In this document: piece after piece, positions 14,277 to 24,241 of the stretch
How the letters are laid out: each line of letters begins with the position of its first letter
Numbering within the stretch: the stretch's first letter is position 1
Source of the DNA: a virus
IMG/VR virus record: IMGVR_UViG_3300045741_000405
Location: 1 to 62,458 of that record
Length of the DNA: 62,458 nucleotides
Strand: one strand, 5' to 3'
Notes under the pieces: generated by a model
The model's database searches: none
Told to the model about the DNA's origin: nothing
Seen by the model: the letters and a program-made list of their open reading frames with translations, nothing else
Position numbers and translations under genes: made by a program

Positions 14277-17200
14277 ATGCTTCGTAATGACACGCTTCCG
14301 CACACTCCTCCACCAACGTTAGCGTTGCAGTCTCATGGGGTAGAATTTGCAGATATGACATTTGGGACGCCATTAAGGCGTGTTTCTGCTGCCACTCTTG
14401 GGATAACTAATACAGCTAGGGGACTTCATACAGAGTATCCACAGTTATCGGCGTTTAATGCTGATGATTCACTGCTTCTTTGTACTACTGGTGGTGGAAT
14501 TAGGGGTGGTGGGAATATTGTAGCTCGGGATAACCCAACTCAGATTTTGCATGTCCTTGAGTTCACATCTGGGCTCAGTTCTGCCCATGAAGGTTCATCA
14601 GTACGATGGGATCCTGTTATTCCTACGCGGCTGTGGTTTTATCAAGATGTCAATGTCGGTGGGGCAACCCTGACTGGTAATACCACTGCTGGAAGTCCAA
14701 CGATAACTAGCTGTGTATCCACTATTGGGTTTAATCCTGGAGATACTGTATATGTTTTGGGAGCTGGTCCACTAAATAGTCAGGGCAATGACGGAATGTG
14801 GAAAAGTACTGTGGTGAGTACCACAGGAAGTACCATAACGTTAAATTCAAACGCCACAGTTTCTAAAACTGGTACGAGGTATAATCGAACTGCGAGATTG
14901 TGTCGGTATGATTTAAACACTTCTGTTGTTCCATATACACGGACAATAACGACAGTCTATGATTTCACAGAATATTTTCGTGTTGAGAATTCTGGTGGAT
15001 CAACAAATTGGACCGGTGGTAATTCTAATTCAGCACCTTCTGCGTCTTGGGAAGAGATGTCCGATGATGGTTCTTGGATGGCTGGAGTTGGGACAATTGA
15101 TGGAACTAAACTTGGGTATGGGTATATAAGTAATTCTTCGGCTGGATCGTCTGGAACAAGTTTCGCACCAAGAAATCATGAAGTATTTGCGTTAAATGTT
15201 AAGACAGGAATTAAGAAAGTTATTAACGTAGTTCAAAGTCCTGCCGCGTTACCTCCTTCTTTGGGTGGGACATTAGGGGCAGCTTATGAGCCTTATGGAA
15301 CCAATGATGCTGTTGATTCCATAGATTGGTGTGCGATGTCGCCTTCAGGTAATTATGTGATTGTGCAGAACAACACTAATATCTGGTTAGGTGGTCTTTG
15401 GTCTCAGGCTGGTGGATCCAATGCCTATTCTACTAGTACTGGCGCGTATGCCGGAAAATTATCCGGTCGTCTTGGGCACGGAGATCTATTTCAAGATGCC
15501 GCTGGGACAGAGTGGCTAATACAAGATCAAAGTGGCGGCACGGATAGTATGGCCGGGGATTACATTTCCATGGTCAAAATACCACAGGGAGTTACTTGGT
15601 TTGTTGGGCAGGAATTTACTTCACTTGGGGTAGATAAAACGAATACTTTTGCGAATGGGCAAGTAATCAGAATTCTAAAACACAAGTACGCCAATATTCA
15701 CGTTTCAGCTAGGAACACTGGGTTAAAGAGCTATGTTCTTGTTGAATGCTACGGAACAAATTTTTCTAACGTTGGGTTTGATCCAGATTTTCGAGATGAG
15801 GCTGTCATAGTTTATCTTGATTCGAGATGGGGTAATCCGAATGTAATAGACAGTCTGCATTTTGAACGTCTATGTCATTTTAGATGTAGCCGAACTGCGG
15901 GGGTGGGTGAGGCAGACGGGTACTATAGGGAAGCACATCCGGCTATCTCCCACAATGGAGAGTACGTGGCGTTTACCTCTGATTGGGGAAATAATGCAGT
16001 TCCAACGGATGTTTATATTGCTGATTTAGCTTGGTTTAAGCATTTCCCGTCTACCAAGACTTGGCGTAGAGCACCTAAAATCACAAATTATGCTAATCGG
16101 TACAATGACCACAATGGTTGGACTGCTTTAGCGGGAGCATTGGGGTTTACACGAGACCAAGATGGAATCTATCTTGAGGGCGCTACTTGTGGAGTAGATG
16201 GAAAAGTCGCCGTAACTGGCGGGCATGGAATTCCGTATGGTAATGATCTTTGGAGATTTGATCCAAATTTATGGCGATGGATTAATGTAATTCCCACTGA
16301 TCCAAATCCATGGAATTCTAATATCGGACAAACTTCAGATGTAATTAAGCAGACCAGAAGAGTCCAAACCGCCACAACGAATTCTACGAATGTCACATTT
16401 TCATTCGGATCAAATGCCGGGGACGTCCCGAATAATGGACAAGGTATTGATTGGGTGGCCGGGACTACGTTAATTAATGTTTGGGATTATAAGTTCACAA
16501 CTCAGAAATATTCGAATCTCGGTTTGGCGTCAGTTTCTTCTACCTCATGCGTGTTTACTTCAAGTGTAACGCTCGCGGTAAATGATATTTTGATATCCAC
16601 AGCGCTACCACAAAATAACCAATTTCCGCCGTGGTACTCCTTTGCCAAGCCATGGATTGGGCATCCCTATTGCAGCGTAAAATCAATGGGGGATTCAATT
16701 CTTGTTGGGTCCAAAAATTCTGGGCAACCAACAGTATATTGGAATCACATTTGGAAGTACTCGCTGAATAGTGGATATTCGTTGGTTGATTTTGGAGTTA
16801 CTGTAACAGGTGGATTTTCATTCCCAGGAATGGGACTTGGAACATACAACAATCAAGATGCTTGGCAGGCTGCTCCAACAGCGTATATCTCTACGACAAA
16901 TCAAGTGTTCAAGTACAACAATCAGGGAAGCCCTGCCGGCTCGCAATCGGCTACCGGCTCGATTGGAATTTTTGATATAGCTACAAAAATATGGTCGTTC
17001 TATGCACCTACACCGAATCCAGGAAGAAGAGAGGGTTCGGCGTGCGTTTATGATTCTCTTCGAAATCGTGTATGGTTATTCGGACAAGGAGACGAAAATA
17101 GTCCTGGAGTATGGGCAAACGCAAAAAATGATGTGTGGTACTTCGACTGTTCCACACATATTTGGGCACAGGCAACTACAACCGGAACTTCTCCATCTCC

Positions 17201-17639
17201 TAGAGGACAATGTAGCACGGAATATGATCCAGTAAGCGATACATGGTTAATAGCTTATGGGAGAGCTGGGGATCAACAAAATGGAAGTACGGCAGCTAAC
17301 CCATACTACAATGATGCCTATGTTCTTCATTTGGACACCCTTGCTTGGGAAAGACTTCCAGATGTTCCAGTTTTAGCTTCACCTATAAATGGCTCTACGG
17401 CTGGGTTTGGGGCGTCTCTTGGATGCTATTTACCACAGCCGTACAATTGTTATGCGGTAATAGATTATCAACGCGATCGTGGCCCCACACCTGGTGGAGG
17501 CGTAAATGGGGATGCTTCAGACGATCCAACCTTTTTATTCCTAAGAATGGTGGAGACAGGTTCTCCTCCACCTCCGCCCCCACCTCCGCCACCTCCGGTA
17601 TTTTCGGGTACCCCAATTATTCCTAGGAATTTCATGTAA
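14277..17639 (+). CDS. Large Kelch-like virion protein, 1120 aa
   Basis: The C-terminal third contains Kelch-type blades (NDVWYFDCSTHIWAQ, then SPSPRGQC and YNDAYVLHLDTLAWERLP), so a beta-propeller is likely. The N-terminal two thirds are beta-rich and also resemble propeller repeats. Near the end a run of prolines (about 17567-17598) is followed by a palindrome read as IIPRNF right before the stop. Another copy (17535-17548) reads LFLRM. A host-surface or carbohydrate-binding role is inferred. The start follows the palindrome at 14254-14271. Confidence 0.65.
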   Translation: MLRNDTLPHTPPPTLALQSHGVEFADMTFGTPLRRVSAATLGITNTARGLHTEYPQLSAFNADDSLLLCTTGGGIRGGGNIVARDNPTQILHVLEFTSGLSSAHEGSSVRWDPVIPTRLWFYQDVNVGGATLTGNTTAGSPTITSCVSTIGFNPGDTVYVLGAGPLNSQGNDGMWKSTVVSTTGSTITLNSNATVSKTGTRYNRTARLCRYDLNTSVVPYTRTITTVYDFTEYFRVENSGGSTNWTGGNSNSAPSASWEEMSDDGSWMAGVGTIDGTKLGYGYISNSSAGSSGTSFAPRNHEVFALNVKTGIKKVINVVQSPAALPPSLGGTLGAAYEPYGTNDAVDSIDWCAMSPSGNYVIVQNNTNIWLGGLWSQAGGSNAYSTSTGAYAGKLSGRLGHGDLFQDAAGTEWLIQDQSGGTDSMAGDYISMVKIPQGVTWFVGQEFTSLGVDKTNTFANGQVIRILKHKYANIHVSARNTGLKSYVLVECYGTNFSNVGFDPDFRDEAVIVYLDSRWGNPNVIDSLHFERLCHFRCSRTAGVGEADGYYREAHPAISHNGEYVAFTSDWGNNAVPTDVYIADLAWFKHFPSTKTWRRAPKITNYANRYNDHNGWTALAGALGFTRDQDGIYLEGATCGVDGKVAVTGGHGIPYGNDLWRFDPNLWRWINVIPTDPNPWNSNIGQTSDVIKQTRRVQTATTNSTNVTFSFGSNAGDVPNNGQGIDWVAGTTLINVWDYKFTTQKYSNLGLASVSSTSCVFTSSVTLAVNDILISTALPQNNQFPPWYSFAKPWIGHPYCSVKSMGDSILVGSKNSGQPTVYWNHIWKYSLNSGYSLVDFGVTVTGGFSFPGMGLGTYNNQDAWQAAPTAYISTTNQVFKYNNQGSPAGSQSATGSIGIFDIATKIWSFYAPTPNPGRREGSACVYDSLRNRVWLFGQGDENSPGVWANAKNDVWYFDCSTHIWAQATTTGTSPSPRGQCSTEYDPVSDTWLIAYGRAGDQQNGSTAANPYYNDAYVLHLDTLAWERLPDVPVLASPINGSTAGFGASLGCYLPQPYNCYAVIDYQRDRGPTPGGGVNGDASDDPTFLFLRMVETGSPPPPPPPPPPPVFSGTPIIPRNFM

Positions 17640-18376
17640 TGGCTATTGTTCATGAACAAGCAGGTGGCGCAACGTCCTCTTCTGTCACCACGATTAACTC
17701 TGCTTCTGGAGTAGCCCTTAAGAACAATTCGATTTTAATTGTTGCAGCTACTTCCACAAATTTTTCAAATACACTAACGATTTTTGATTCGATTGGAAAT
17801 ACGTATACCAACTTTAATTCTATGCCACTTGTTAACCAATCGAGTACTGGGGTGATTCGTGTGGCTTGGGCTCGAAACACTACTGTTTCGACGAATACGT
17901 TCTCACTATCTCAATCGCTTACCACGAATATTGGATTTAGTTGGTGTGAGATTTCTGGGCTTGATACCACACCCTCTTTTATTGGGGCGCAGCTTACTGG
18001 AACTGCGAATACTTCTACGATCTCAATTGGTCCGGTAAGTAATAGCGTTGCCAATGCCATTCTTCTTTGTATTGGATGCGAACCAGGAGACACAGGCGAT
18101 GGCCGTAGTGTTGGGTCAGTTCCGAGTGGGATGCTTCTTTCTACAGATAATCGGATTCTAATTGAGTACAAGATACTATCTGCATTAGAATCAAATACAC
18201 CGCAGATTAATCTTCAATATGCGGGACCCGGTTCGTGGGCTGGGATTGCGCTAGTTTTGCAGGAGGTTGCTCCAGTATTTCCGCCACCTCCTTTTTTGGA
18301 TCGGCAAGGACATAGACCTTTAATAGCAAAGAATCAGTATTCTAAACCGGATAGACTTTTCAGGATTGGACGATAA
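17639..18376 (+). CDS. Putative structural protein, 245 aa
   Basis: This is a Ser/Thr/Asn-rich beta-sandwich-like protein of the kind often encoded in phage structural blocks (AWARNTT, GFSWCEISGLD, WAGIALVLQE). The start overlaps the previous stop as TAATG. The C terminus is basic and Pro-rich. The role is not known. Confidence 0.6.
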   Translation: MAIVHEQAGGATSSSVTTINSASGVALKNNSILIVAATSTNFSNTLTIFDSIGNTYTNFNSMPLVNQSSTGVIRVAWARNTTVSTNTFSLSQSLTTNIGFSWCEISGLDTTPSFIGAQLTGTANTSTISIGPVSNSVANAILLCIGCEPGDTGDGRSVGSVPSGMLLSTDNRILIEYKILSALESNTPQINLQYAGPGSWAGIALVLQEVAPVFPPPPFLDRQGHRPLIAKNQYSKPDRLFRIGR

Positions 18377-18386
18377 GGAGTAACTT

Positions 18387-18851
18387 ATGGCCGGAGTATA
18401 CGGAGTAGTAACAGCAGAAAATTTCTCTTGTAATTCGTCTTCTATTCCGATGACGATCGCACAAATCGTTGCTGGGACAAATCACCGTGTAGTGATTAAG
18501 GCATGGAGAATTTTCTTTGAGGGAACCACGTCAACAAATGCCCCGGTAGAAGTTCGATTTTTACGGCAATCAAACGCGACTGGATCTGGAGCGGCCATAA
18601 CAGTAGAAAAAAAGAATTCCGCAGATGACGAAACTCTTGTGACTACGGCAATAAGCTGTTCTGCTTCTGGGTCTCAGCCAACGAATACTGGAAATCCGCT
18701 ATTTATTGGTCGAATTCACCCACAAGGAAATTATGGGGAAATGGTGGTATTCGATAATCCGATTATTGTTCCTGGTGGAACGCGGCTTGGAATTCTATTA
18801 ACTGCCCCCAATACCGTTGAAGCCACCATTACGGTTGATTTCGAGGAGTAA
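18387..18851 (+). CDS. Putative structural protein, 154 aa
   Basis: This is a beta-rich protein with AAGGAG before the ATG. Segments such as AWRIFFEGTTSTNAPVEVRF and a late PGGTRLGILLTAP look like a jelly-roll virion protein. The stop shares its A with the palindrome at 18851. Confidence 0.6.
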   Translation: MAGVYGVVTAENFSCNSSSIPMTIAQIVAGTNHRVVIKAWRIFFEGTTSTNAPVEVRFLRQSNATGSGAAITVEKKNSADDETLVTTAISCSASGSQPTNTGNPLFIGRIHPQGNYGEMVVFDNPIIVPGGTRLGILLTAPNTVEATITVDFEE

Positions 18852-18872
18852 TTATTCCTAGGAATAATTGAG

Positions 18873-20099
18873 ATGGCTCTTCAGATCAAATCAGGATCAT
18901 TTACGCTAAATGGGACCACCGGTTCTCAGACTGTGACTGGAGTTGGATTTACTCCAGTAGCCGTAATTTTCGCGGTACAGAATCTCACAACTGATGGAGT
19001 AGATTCTGGGAGCGGCAAACTCGGTTTTGGAATGGCCACCTCCTCCACTAAACGAGTTGGATTTGCCATAGCGGATTCATGTAGAGCGACAGATAATGCC
19101 GCTTGTATCCTCCTGTATTCCGGTGGTGGATCTTCTTTATGCAATGTTGATTTAACAAATTTCAATAGCGATGGTTTTGTTTTAAACATTGTTCAGACGA
19201 ATGGCTCGCAGCGAGTTGTTTGTTACACCGCGATTGGTGGGGCAGATGTAACGAATGCCGAAGTGGTGCAATTCCAATGTCCTGCCTCAACTGGATCATA
19301 TTCCTATAGCTCTTTATCCTTCAAGCCTGACGCGATCATATTCATGACCGCTGGGTTTACCGCATTGCAAACTTCCGAGATTGCTACCGGAAGGCTTGGG
19401 ATTGGCTTTACTTCTGGTTCGACTAATAGTATGTGCATGACCATGGCGAGTGAAAATACCGCTGGGTCACGTAAGCAGCTTGCCAAATGTATTCACCTCG
19501 CAGATGTTGCCAATACTATAAAACTTGACGCAACTCTAACATCTTTTGATAGTGCTGGGTTCACCTTGAATTTCGGGACTGTGGAGACGAACGATTACAT
19601 TTTTGGGCTCTGCATAAAGGGTGGGCAGTATACCGTAGGAACTTTTACAGAATCTACAACGAACAATTCTCAGGCTATAACCGGTATTACATTTGCCCCC
19701 AAAGGGCAGTTATTGATGAGCTATAACGCGGTCTCTGGGACCTCTTCCTTATCTGATGTTCGTAATTCATTTGGATCAGGAGAAAGTTCCACTTCCAGAT
19801 GGTGTGTTTGGAAAGGCACATTCTCACCGTCTGATGATTGCGTATATTTGGACAGGACGAAAACAATTCGATTGATGACCTCGGCTTCTTCCACGAATAC
19901 GAATCAGGGAATTGCCGACCTTACTAGTGAGGATGGGGGTGGGTTCACACTAAGTTGGACGGCTACAGATGGGACAACACGAGAGATTATTTACCTTGCT
20001 ATGGGAGATGCCCCTGGAGCTGAAACAATAACCATAGATAAGTGGTTTCAACCCGCTTCAAATATCGTTAGGGAACCGTATCGAGTAGTCGCTTACTGA
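18873..20099 (+). CDS. Structural protein with two related halves, 408 aa
   Basis: Similar patterns (a G-F-x-P segment, an RLGFG or RLGIGF segment, an FNSDGFVLN or FDSAGFTLNF segment) occur in the first and second 190 residues, so the gene probably arose by internal duplication. It is Cys- and Ser-rich and beta in character, with a likely surface or lectin-like role. The only ribosome-binding site candidate is AGGAA inside the palindrome at 18851-18868. Confidence 0.6.
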   Translation: MALQIKSGSFTLNGTTGSQTVTGVGFTPVAVIFAVQNLTTDGVDSGSGKLGFGMATSSTKRVGFAIADSCRATDNAACILLYSGGGSSLCNVDLTNFNSDGFVLNIVQTNGSQRVVCYTAIGGADVTNAEVVQFQCPASTGSYSYSSLSFKPDAIIFMTAGFTALQTSEIATGRLGIGFTSGSTNSMCMTMASENTAGSRKQLAKCIHLADVANTIKLDATLTSFDSAGFTLNFGTVETNDYIFGLCIKGGQYTVGTFTESTTNNSQAITGITFAPKGQLLMSYNAVSGTSSLSDVRNSFGSGESSTSRWCVWKGTFSPSDDCVYLDRTKTIRLMTSASSTNTNQGIADLTSEDGGGFTLSWTATDGTTREIIYLAMGDAPGAETITIDKWFQPASNIVREPYRVVAY

Positions 20100-20111
20100 A
20101 AGGCTAAAAAC

Positions 20112-20570
20112 ATGCCACGTCGTTATGCCGTTTCTATCGCCGGACAGACTAATACCGCTGGAAAAGTACTCTGGGATATTCTTGCCACGGCCACAGTACG
20201 GCCAACGTTGTACGATCTCATCATTGGATCGCACGCTACTCCGGCTGATAATTCTTGCCAGTATGAGGTATATTTGGCAGCGGATGCTGGAACTACCCCA
20301 ACAGCTAGCGTAACTCCGAAAGCATTGGATGCTACTGATCCAGCCGCAACTGCCTCGTCTCATAAGGGGATATATTCTGTTGATCCCGCTGTTAGCGGTG
20401 GAGCCCTACTTGAAATTCCTTTGAATCTCCGTTGTACGTTTAGATGGATTGCCACACCCGGTGGTGAGCTTATTGCTTCTGCAGCAACTACCTCTGGATT
20501 CCTCTTTAAATCCATTGCTGTGAGCGGTTCTGCGTACACAGTTGATACTGTTGCTCATTACTGGGAATGA
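20112..20570 (+). CDS. Putative structural protein, 152 aa
   Basis: This is a beta-rich Ala/Thr-rich protein. The segment RPTLYDLIIGSHATPADNSCQYEVYLAADAG is a pattern seen in virion proteins of uncultured phages. It directly follows the duplicated structural gene in the same operon. No specific role is assigned. Confidence 0.6.
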   Translation: MPRRYAVSIAGQTNTAGKVLWDILATATVRPTLYDLIIGSHATPADNSCQYEVYLAADAGTTPTASVTPKALDATDPAATASSHKGIYSVDPAVSGGALLEIPLNLRCTFRWIATPGGELIASAATTSGFLFKSIAVSGSAYTVDTVAHYWE

Positions 20571-20590
20571 ATCATTATTCTTAGGAATAA

Positions 20591-20875
20591 ATGATGGGCA
20601 TTATAAAAACTCTTGAAGAGTTTAAATTTTTAGCACAATCTGTTAGAAAACCAAGTGGGTATTTTGTTTTAAACGGTGAACAGATCGCGGATACCGTTCA
20701 ATGTGGGCATTGCCAAAAGCATTGGGTACCGATGCGCGGGTCTGGAATTCGTCGTGGTTGGTGTATGAATTGCGGAAAACCCACTTGTGGTTCTCAACAA
20801 TGTGATAACTGCATTCCTGCGGAACGTAAACTTGAGTTGATCGAAAAAGGGATAAATCCGCGTCAATCAGAATAA
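20591..20875 (+). CDS. Zinc-finger protein, 94 aa
   Basis: Residues 37-76 carry eight cysteines (CGHCQKHW, CMNCGKPTCG, CDNC), a double zinc-binding module frequent in small phage proteins between head and tail genes. The function is unknown. The start is ATGATG. The palindrome at 20574-20590 ends directly against it and supplies AGGA, and the second ATG (20594) has the better spacing. Confidence 0.65.
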   Translation: MMGIIKTLEEFKFLAQSVRKPSGYFVLNGEQIADTVQCGHCQKHWVPMRGSGIRRGWCMNCGKPTCGSQQCDNCIPAERKLELIEKGINPRQSE

Positions 20876-20881
20876 GGTAAA

Positions 20882-22252
20882 GTGGCCAAACTTTTCCAAT
20901 ATCAAAGTCTCTCCGTAGAGCCAGCACATCTTCTTGATAAAGAAGAGACCGCTGCCCATTTGGATAAGTGGTGGCAGCAACCGTCCGAGCCAATAGTTAA
21001 GAGAAGACGTCCAGTAGCTAATATCGGTATTACGGTAGTAGATCCTCTTCTTTTAACTCTACCGGAAGAAACAGCGTCACACTTAGATAAATGGTGGCAG
21101 CAACCGTCTGAACCAATAGTTAAACGAAGACGTCCAGTAGCTAATATTGGGCATATCTCTATTGAGCCTCTTCTTATCACACAAAAAGAAGAGACTGCCG
21201 CTCATATAGATAAGTGGTGGCAGCAATATTCAGAACCAATAGTTAAAGTTCGTCGTCCAGTAGCCAATATTGGGTTTACTACCACTGATCCAAAGCATCT
21301 TCTTGATCCCGGTCCGGCTCCAGCAACCGGTGGGCCACTGTGGACAGCAAGAAATCTTGCGCCACGCGGGATCAATTTCACACCTGTAATTTATCCAGCT
21401 CTTGCTGTTATTACTGGAACAGCCACAAATTTCATAGAGATAGTTGGGCCACTTCCAACTCCGATTAATCGGTATCTCAAGCCACCTACCTCGCACCAAA
21501 CGAAAAGACAGATAAGATTTAAACGACATTTCTACCAAGGAATGTACGTTATAGATCCTTCGTTGGGAGTAACTGCTCAAGCAGATAATCGAACAGAGAA
21601 TAAGGCCAATCAACAGACGGCAGTTTCCGTTCTTGTAGAATGGCTAACTCAGCAAGTTATTCCTAAGAATAATTTGAATGAGAATCTCGGGCAGATCTTT
21701 TCACAGATCACAAACCTAAAAGAGAATAAAGGAAATCTCACTCCAACAGCTTCCGAGTTAACAGAGAATCTACTTCAGCTCATTCCGCAAGCCAATGATC
21801 TAAATGAATGGCTTGCTCAAGCGGGTGTTTCCGCCGTTTCTAATACTGCAACGAATATCCTCGAATGGATTCAAACTACTACCCCAGCTCAAAGCACTGA
21901 TCGAACAGAGAGCCTTGTTTTCCTTCTTTCTTCAGCTTTAACTTGGAATGAATGGCAGACCTCGTTGCTTCGTTCGGCTATCGATTTCTTTGAGTACGAG
22001 GGCTATCTCGGACCTACCGCTACGAATTTCTGGGAAATAACTCTTTCCGCCGCCTTTATTAACTCCTTGTCTCTGGATAGAATTGAGATCAAGCAGTTAG
22101 TGAGTACGGTGACAACGAATGTTTCTGAATTCCGGTTGGGCACTGGAGTGGTTGTGCTAACGAGAGATCTTTTTACGGATGTTCTTATTTCGCAAGATTT
22201 ATTCGTGGATAGTCAAATAACGCAAGATTCAGTCGTAGACGTTGATATTTGA
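20882..22252 (+). CDS. Structural protein with three tandem Trp-rich repeats
   Basis: A 41-residue unit is repeated three times at exactly 123-base spacing (20942, 21065, 21188), with the core LDKWWQQPSEPIVKRRRP. The rest is beta-rich and Asn/Thr-rich with several NxxEW segments. The start is GTG right after the zinc-finger gene. A palindrome copy (21657-21672) is read in frame as VIPKNN. The repeats resemble Trp-rich segments I have seen in uncultured phage proteins. The role is unknown. Confidence 0.6.
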   Translation: MAKLFQYQSLSVEPAHLLDKEETAAHLDKWWQQPSEPIVKRRRPVANIGITVVDPLLLTLPEETASHLDKWWQQPSEPIVKRRRPVANIGHISIEPLLITQKEETAAHIDKWWQQYSEPIVKVRRPVANIGFTTTDPKHLLDPGPAPATGGPLWTARNLAPRGINFTPVIYPALAVITGTATNFIEIVGPLPTPINRYLKPPTSHQTKRQIRFKRHFYQGMYVIDPSLGVTAQADNRTENKANQQTAVSVLVEWLTQQVIPKNNLNENLGQIFSQITNLKENKGNLTPTASELTENLLQLIPQANDLNEWLAQAGVSAVSNTATNILEWIQTTTPAQSTDRTESLVFLLSSALTWNEWQTSLLRSAIDFFEYEGYLGPTATNFWEITLSAAFINSLSLDRIEIKQLVSTVTTNVSEFRLGTGVVVLTRDLFTDVLISQDLFVDSQITQDSVVDVDI

Positions 22253-22264
22253 AAAGGATGTCCC

Positions 22265-23026
22265 ATGTCAATCATTCAAGCTGAATTGATTCAATATCAG
22301 TCGGCAAATATGCCGGTGGACGATGTGTCCACTTCCGGTGGTGGAATCAATGTTGCCGGAAGAGCCGATCTATTTTCTGCGGAAGTTCCGTCTCCGGCTC
22401 AAACGATCAAGCTTGCCTCCACTAACGCCGGGGATACTAGAACTGTAACCATCTTTGGGCGGAATAATGCTGGAGCGATTGTTTCTGAAGCTAAAGCATT
22501 GACCGGAACTACGGCGGTTACAACCACGCAGGCATTTGAACGTATCTCTAAAATCACGGTTTCCACTACGACCACGGCAGGAATCGTGATTAACGTTATG
22601 CGAACGAATCCAGCGGACGATGGTATTCTTGCCGCTATCCCAGCGGATATTACGAGTTGTCAGAGAATGTTCTATGATTCGCAATCAGAAGCTTCTCAGG
22701 CCGTTCGGTATGAGAAATTATTCTGGAAGAATACCAATTCTACGCTCACCCTGAATAACGCTACCGTTAAGCTCACTTCCAATCCGCTTTCTAAAATCAA
22801 GATTGCTCTTGAGGCGTCCTTAAATGACACCAATTCAGTTGCCAATAGGAAAACGGTCCCGAGTGGTGGGCTTACATTCGTTGATCAGAATTCAACTCCG
22901 TCAGTTCCAACTGGAGCCATTCCCTCTGGATCGGCAATTGGTACTTGGGTACAGCAGACGTTAGCGATTGCTGATGCCGCTGCGAAATCTTCTCATCAAA
23001 CCCAGCTTACTGGAACCACTACCTAA
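22265..23026 (+). CDS. Putative structural protein, 253 aa
   Basis: This is a Ser/Thr/Ala-rich protein with several beta segments (TRTVTIFGRNNAG, CQRMFYDSQSE, YEKLFWKNTNS). It is probably a virion component, judging by its position. AAGGATG precedes the start. The TAA stop shares its A with the palindrome at 23026. Confidence 0.6.
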   Translation: MSIIQAELIQYQSANMPVDDVSTSGGGINVAGRADLFSAEVPSPAQTIKLASTNAGDTRTVTIFGRNNAGAIVSEAKALTGTTAVTTTQAFERISKITVSTTTTAGIVINVMRTNPADDGILAAIPADITSCQRMFYDSQSEASQAVRYEKLFWKNTNSTLTLNNATVKLTSNPLSKIKIALEASLNDTNSVANRKTVPSGGLTFVDQNSTPSVPTGAIPSGSAIGTWVQQTLAIADAAAKSSHQTQLTGTTT

Positions 23027-23041
23027 TTATTCCTAGGAATA

Positions 23042-23287
23042 ATGATGCCGGTGTCTACCGATGACATCCTTTTACCAACACCTGGATTGGAGGTCCGTCC
23101 GGCATGGGACCAGCGTTCTTGGAGTTGCTCAGGAAGGATTCTTCTTTACCGAGAGGATTTAAATCATTTTAGGATTCATTGTGGGTTCGATATTTCTGCG
23201 ATGATCCGAAATATTCCTAAGAATGGAAAAGAGTACCAAATCGCATGCCCAAAATGTGGGAATCTGATTACGGTACAAAGGACGTAG
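23042..23287 (+). CDS. Zinc-ribbon protein, 81 aa
   Basis: A single C-terminal CPKCG with an upstream HCGF forms a small metal site. A short palindrome core (23213-23224) is read as NIPKNG. The start ATGATG abuts the palindrome at 23026-23043, whose AGGA is the likely ribosome-binding site. The function is unknown. Confidence 0.6.
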   Translation: MMPVSTDDILLPTPGLEVRPAWDQRSWSCSGRILLYREDLNHFRIHCGFDISAMIRNIPKNGKEYQIACPKCGNLITVQRT

Positions 23288-23291
23288 AATA

Positions 23292-23612
23292 ATGGATGTA
23301 ATCCATTTAGTAGCAGGTGACACGCTAAATCGAATTGTTCTTCGCGCAGTAGACAGGACTACGAAAACGGCTATTGATTTATCTCCTTATGCGAGCTTTA
23401 GTCTAAAGCTGCATGGACCGGTAAGTGGTACAAGGGCTATGGCGCAATATGATGGTTCATTGGCAACTGGCAGAGTGGTATATCGACCGTCTGCTACAGA
23501 TTTCCCAAATCCTATGACAGTATATGGGCAGTTAGAAATACGAGATAGTGCAGGAAACATCATTGGAACTTCTTACCCACCTGTAGCAATTCATGTGGCG
23601 GCTAAGTACTAA
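23292..23612 (+). CDS. Small beta-sandwich structural protein, 106 aa
   Basis: The pattern VAGDTLNRIVLRA, SLKLHGPVSG and MTVYGQLEIRDSAGN resembles the N-terminal domain of BppU-like phage proteins. It precedes the connector gene and is probably a minor virion protein. Confidence 0.55.
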   Translation: MDVIHLVAGDTLNRIVLRAVDRTTKTAIDLSPYASFSLKLHGPVSGTRAMAQYDGSLATGRVVYRPSATDFPNPMTVYGQLEIRDSAGNIIGTSYPPVAIHVAAKY

Positions 23613-23614
23613 TC

Positions 23615-24223
23615 ATGGCTGATCCATTTTATCTTGCTCAATTAACCAGCGTAAAGAACACAATTGGTGGTGGTATTGCCGAAGATACTACAGGTAAATA
23701 TGACGTGGTGGTTACTCAGTTGATGACTGAAGTTACTTACCAAATGCAGATCTACCTGAATCGTATTATCCAAACCCAAACGAATAAGATTCAATATTTT
23801 GATTGGCTTGGGTACTACACCCAATTAAGTCTCGAGACATTCCCAATTGATACCACAGCAACTTTTTCTATGTGGGTTGATGCGCTAAGGCAGTTCGGAT
23901 CCACGTCAAGTTACCCAGCTTTGAATTATGACGTGCAATCAAAATCAGGGATTGTACGCTTCAATTATCCACCTCTTAGCTATGGTTATGGTGTGGTCAA
24001 GGTGCAATATTCCGGAGGAATGGGAGCTACTACAGAGGAGTTTGCATCTAACTATCCGGACATTTCAGGGGCATTTGCCACTGAGGTAGCTTTCAGATTC
24101 CAGAATAGAAGTACCCTTGGAAAGATCGCAGTAACCGTTTCTGGAGCCTCTGTAACAACCTCACAGCGCGGGATATTTTTACCCCTGGTAACGGATGTTC
24201 TTGATATGTACCGAAGGGTTTAA
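23615..24223 (+). CDS. Head-tail connector protein
   Basis: This is a 202-residue protein in the standard slot ahead of the gp10-like and tail terminator genes. Helical segments and FNYPPLSYGYGVVKVQYSGG are typical of head-completion adaptors in siphoviruses. It would sit below the portal. The assignment comes from gene order and general pattern. Confidence 0.6.
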   Translation: MADPFYLAQLTSVKNTIGGGIAEDTTGKYDVVVTQLMTEVTYQMQIYLNRIIQTQTNKIQYFDWLGYYTQLSLETFPIDTTATFSMWVDALRQFGSTSSYPALNYDVQSKSGIVRFNYPPLSYGYGVVKVQYSGGMGATTEEFASNYPDISGAFATEVAFRFQNRSTLGKIAVTVSGASVTTSQRGIFLPLVTDVLDMYRRV

Positions 24224-24241
24224 TTCCTAGGAATAATTACT

